Source: Sipunculus nudus
Taxonomy: Eukaryota > Annelida > Sipuncula > Golfingiida > Sipunculidae
Assembly: GCA_026874595.1 (NCBI GenBank)
Contig: CM049308.1
Span: 47,439,327 to 47,503,326 of the forward strand
Direction of reading: 5' to 3'
DNA: 64,000 bases
Shown one piece after another: positions 62,871 through 64,000 of the stretch. Made by a program: the position numbers and the translations under genes. Below the pieces are notes generated by a model. That model worked only from the letters and a program-made list of their open reading frames with translations. It was not told the origin of the DNA and ran no database searches. Positions within the stretch are counted from its first letter, which is position 1; each line of letters starts with the position of its first letter.

Positions 62871-63899
62871 ATGAGATAATTTGATTACAATTTAATATAG
62901 AATGTCTTTGACAAAAGATATTTAAGTAGAAAAAGAAGCTATACCAACAGATTACTATGGTTGGTACATGATGTAATCATTATTTACCACTTTAGTCCAA
63001 TAATTTCAAGCATAGCGAAAACTAAATGCATTATATAACTTCATTAAAACACTTTTGTTCTTAAATCCAACAATTCATATAAAATCACTCTTCACTTGCT
63101 GGGGTCCTTAGGTGTATTAATGGAACCACGAGTGGATGAGGAGGCTGGAGATTCAGGAGTATGGCCCAGGAATTATGTCCTGGAGACGCCCAGACCAACT
63201 GCTGATTTGTTTCAGTGACTATTGCAGGTACAGAAGTGTGACATGGTGACAAGAATTGGAGTAGTAAACCCTTACCTACTGGAGAAGAGACCAATGATTA
63301 GTTTTCTTATCAAGATTATAAACCATCTGGCAGCAATATATGGTGAATATCTTTCTTCTTCATTAACATGGCAACAAAGACTACACTCTAAGGCAATAAT
63401 TAAAATACTGAGGCCCAACAATGAAACATATAAACATTATGCAATTCTATAAACTAGTACAGACAGTGATAAAACACTGAAAATACGGTATTTATTTTAT
63501 ATTTGTCATTTGATTGCCACTTATTTGCGGGGGTATTGTCCATGCCAGCATTTAGAGGGGAATTGCCAGTGGCATTTACTGCCCTGGCATTTACCGGCCA
63601 ACCCTGCTTCCCCTGACTTAGTCACACGGCAAGACTTCCCCTGATTCAGTCACAAGGCCCGACTTCCCCCAACTCAGTCAGCACTGTCTCAAGAGACCGA
63701 TTGGAAAATAGACCTTGGGCACATATCAGATATATTTAATATCAATAAAAAGCTACACGCTTTTGGATGATAACTTAACTCTAGCAATAATTTAGATTTT
63801 AAGCATTTTAATTCTTATTAGTGGCTCTTGGATGTAAAGTAAATTTTATTAACCTGAAGAGTCAAAGAAATGATTTTAGTTAAATATATTGATGGTTAC
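62871..63899. other. Intron before the right-edge TMEM62 exon
   Basis: Nothing firm. A short ATACGGTATTTATTTT word at about 63484 resembles ends of TIR elements, without a partner in the window. Confidence 0.4.
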
Positions 63900-64000
63900 C
63901 TGTCACAAGGACAACTTCTGGTTTGATCTGGTCCACATACTCTAATATAAATCTTCTCAGGTCTGGTCCTCGTGATTTATCCTTGAATAGACTCAGGTGG
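63900..64000 (-). CDS. TMEM62: TMEM62-like exon with D-x-H motif, continues past window edge
   Basis: On the minus strand this reads 33 whole codons, beginning HLSLFKDKSRGPDLRRF and ending QIKPEVVLVT, then a lone G before the donor GTAACC. The first His (63997-63999) fits the second metal ligand of the D-x-H signature; the Asp would lie just beyond 64000. The segment then runs through a helix-like stretch into the hydrophobic strand VVLVT that precedes the GD motif in metallophosphoesterases. The exit phase is 1, and the G joins GT of the next exon to make the Gly of GDL. The 5' end of the exon is not in the window. Confidence 0.9.

Larger units (their letters stand above)
1677..64000 (-). 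other. TMEM62: TMEM62-like metallophosphoesterase gene, partial span (five exons visible)
   Basis: Gene-level entry for the five exons listed separately. Read on the minus strand they join to about 172 codons without a stop. Coding frame is kept at every junction: exit phase 1 into 59703, 1 into 51654, 2 into 35420, 0 into 1804, and 2 at the final donor. Motifs of a calcineurin-like phosphoesterase appear in order: His of the D-x-H motif at the window edge, GD across the first junction, GNHD across the second, and GHYP in the last exon. Between them, segments such as AVDACPDPGPKRPFNFFG and VWFGHYPSS are what I recognise from TMEM62, a multi-pass membrane protein with a lumenal or extracellular phosphoesterase domain and no settled substrate. 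The start codon and the membrane segments lie outside. Introns are 4.2, 7.9, 16.2 and 33.5 kb and hold all other features. Splice sites and phases are seen directly; the family name is recognition from memory. Confidence 0.9.

Overview
The window is animal nuclear DNA: AT-rich, intron-dominated and packed with transposable elements, with no operons or ribosome-binding sites. Repeats carrying the string TGACCTTGACCTTTGACC, and interspersed elements with internal minisatellite-like arrays, resemble what is common in bivalve molluscs. A bivalve or other lophotrochozoan is my best guess; nothing in the window proves it.

Host gene. Five small exons on the minus strand read, from right to left, as one metallophosphoesterase of the TMEM62 family: 63900-64000 (runs off the window), 59566-59703, 51609-51654, 35273-35420 and 1677-1804. 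All four junctions have AG/GT borders and compatible phases (1, 1, 2, 0), and the last exon leaves in phase 2. So nearly the whole 64 kb is TMEM62 intron (4.2, 7.9, 16.2 and 33.5 kb). The first part of the gene and its membrane-spanning C-terminal part lie outside.

Nested gene. On the plus strand inside the third visible intron lies a three-exon pogo/Tigger-type DDE transposase gene (37218-37594, 37867-38241, 43479-44093). It has a complete DDE triad but a one-base deletion in exon 1. Its second intron grew from about 330 nt to 5.2 kb by insertion of one repeat that itself contains another.

Repeat families (names are mine). P1 starts ACAAGG-GACCCATGGGTC and ends in a hairpin plus GCTAAAAA. 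P2 starts ACAAGG-CCTACAGGCCT and ends CACAGGTTCGCTAAAAA. In both, the 5' subterminal word recurs inverted at the 3' end. H is a Helentron/HINE-like family with T^T insertion, a 3' hairpin and CTAG end, a CCG tract near the 5' end and internal repeats of about 280 bp; three copies are nested in or beside P elements. There are also hAT elements (one with a perfect 8-bp target duplication), Tigger-like TA/CAG elements, two other TIR elements, a 48-bp satellite of about 43 units (3608-5670) with smaller outposts, a 56-bp minisatellite and several local duplications.

Layout: 1-1.7 kb P2 with hAT, then P1 end and exon; 3.6-5.7 kb satellite; 5.7-7.7 kb P1/P2 debris; 8.9-11.4 kb P1; 12-13.1 kb Tigger-like; 13.2-13.7 kb satellite; 14.7-20.7 kb P2 elements; 21.6-26 kb two P1; 26.2-28.1 kb H; 28.1-28.8 kb minisatellite; 29-31 kb P1/P2; 32.2-34 kb hAT with nested Tigger; 35.3 kb exon; 37.2-44.1 kb transposase; 44.3-47.1 kb TIR element; 47-50.8 kb P1 and dispersed repeats; 51.6 kb exon; 51.9-55.9 kb P2 with H; 59.6 kb exon; 60.3-62.9 kb P1/P2; exon at the right edge.
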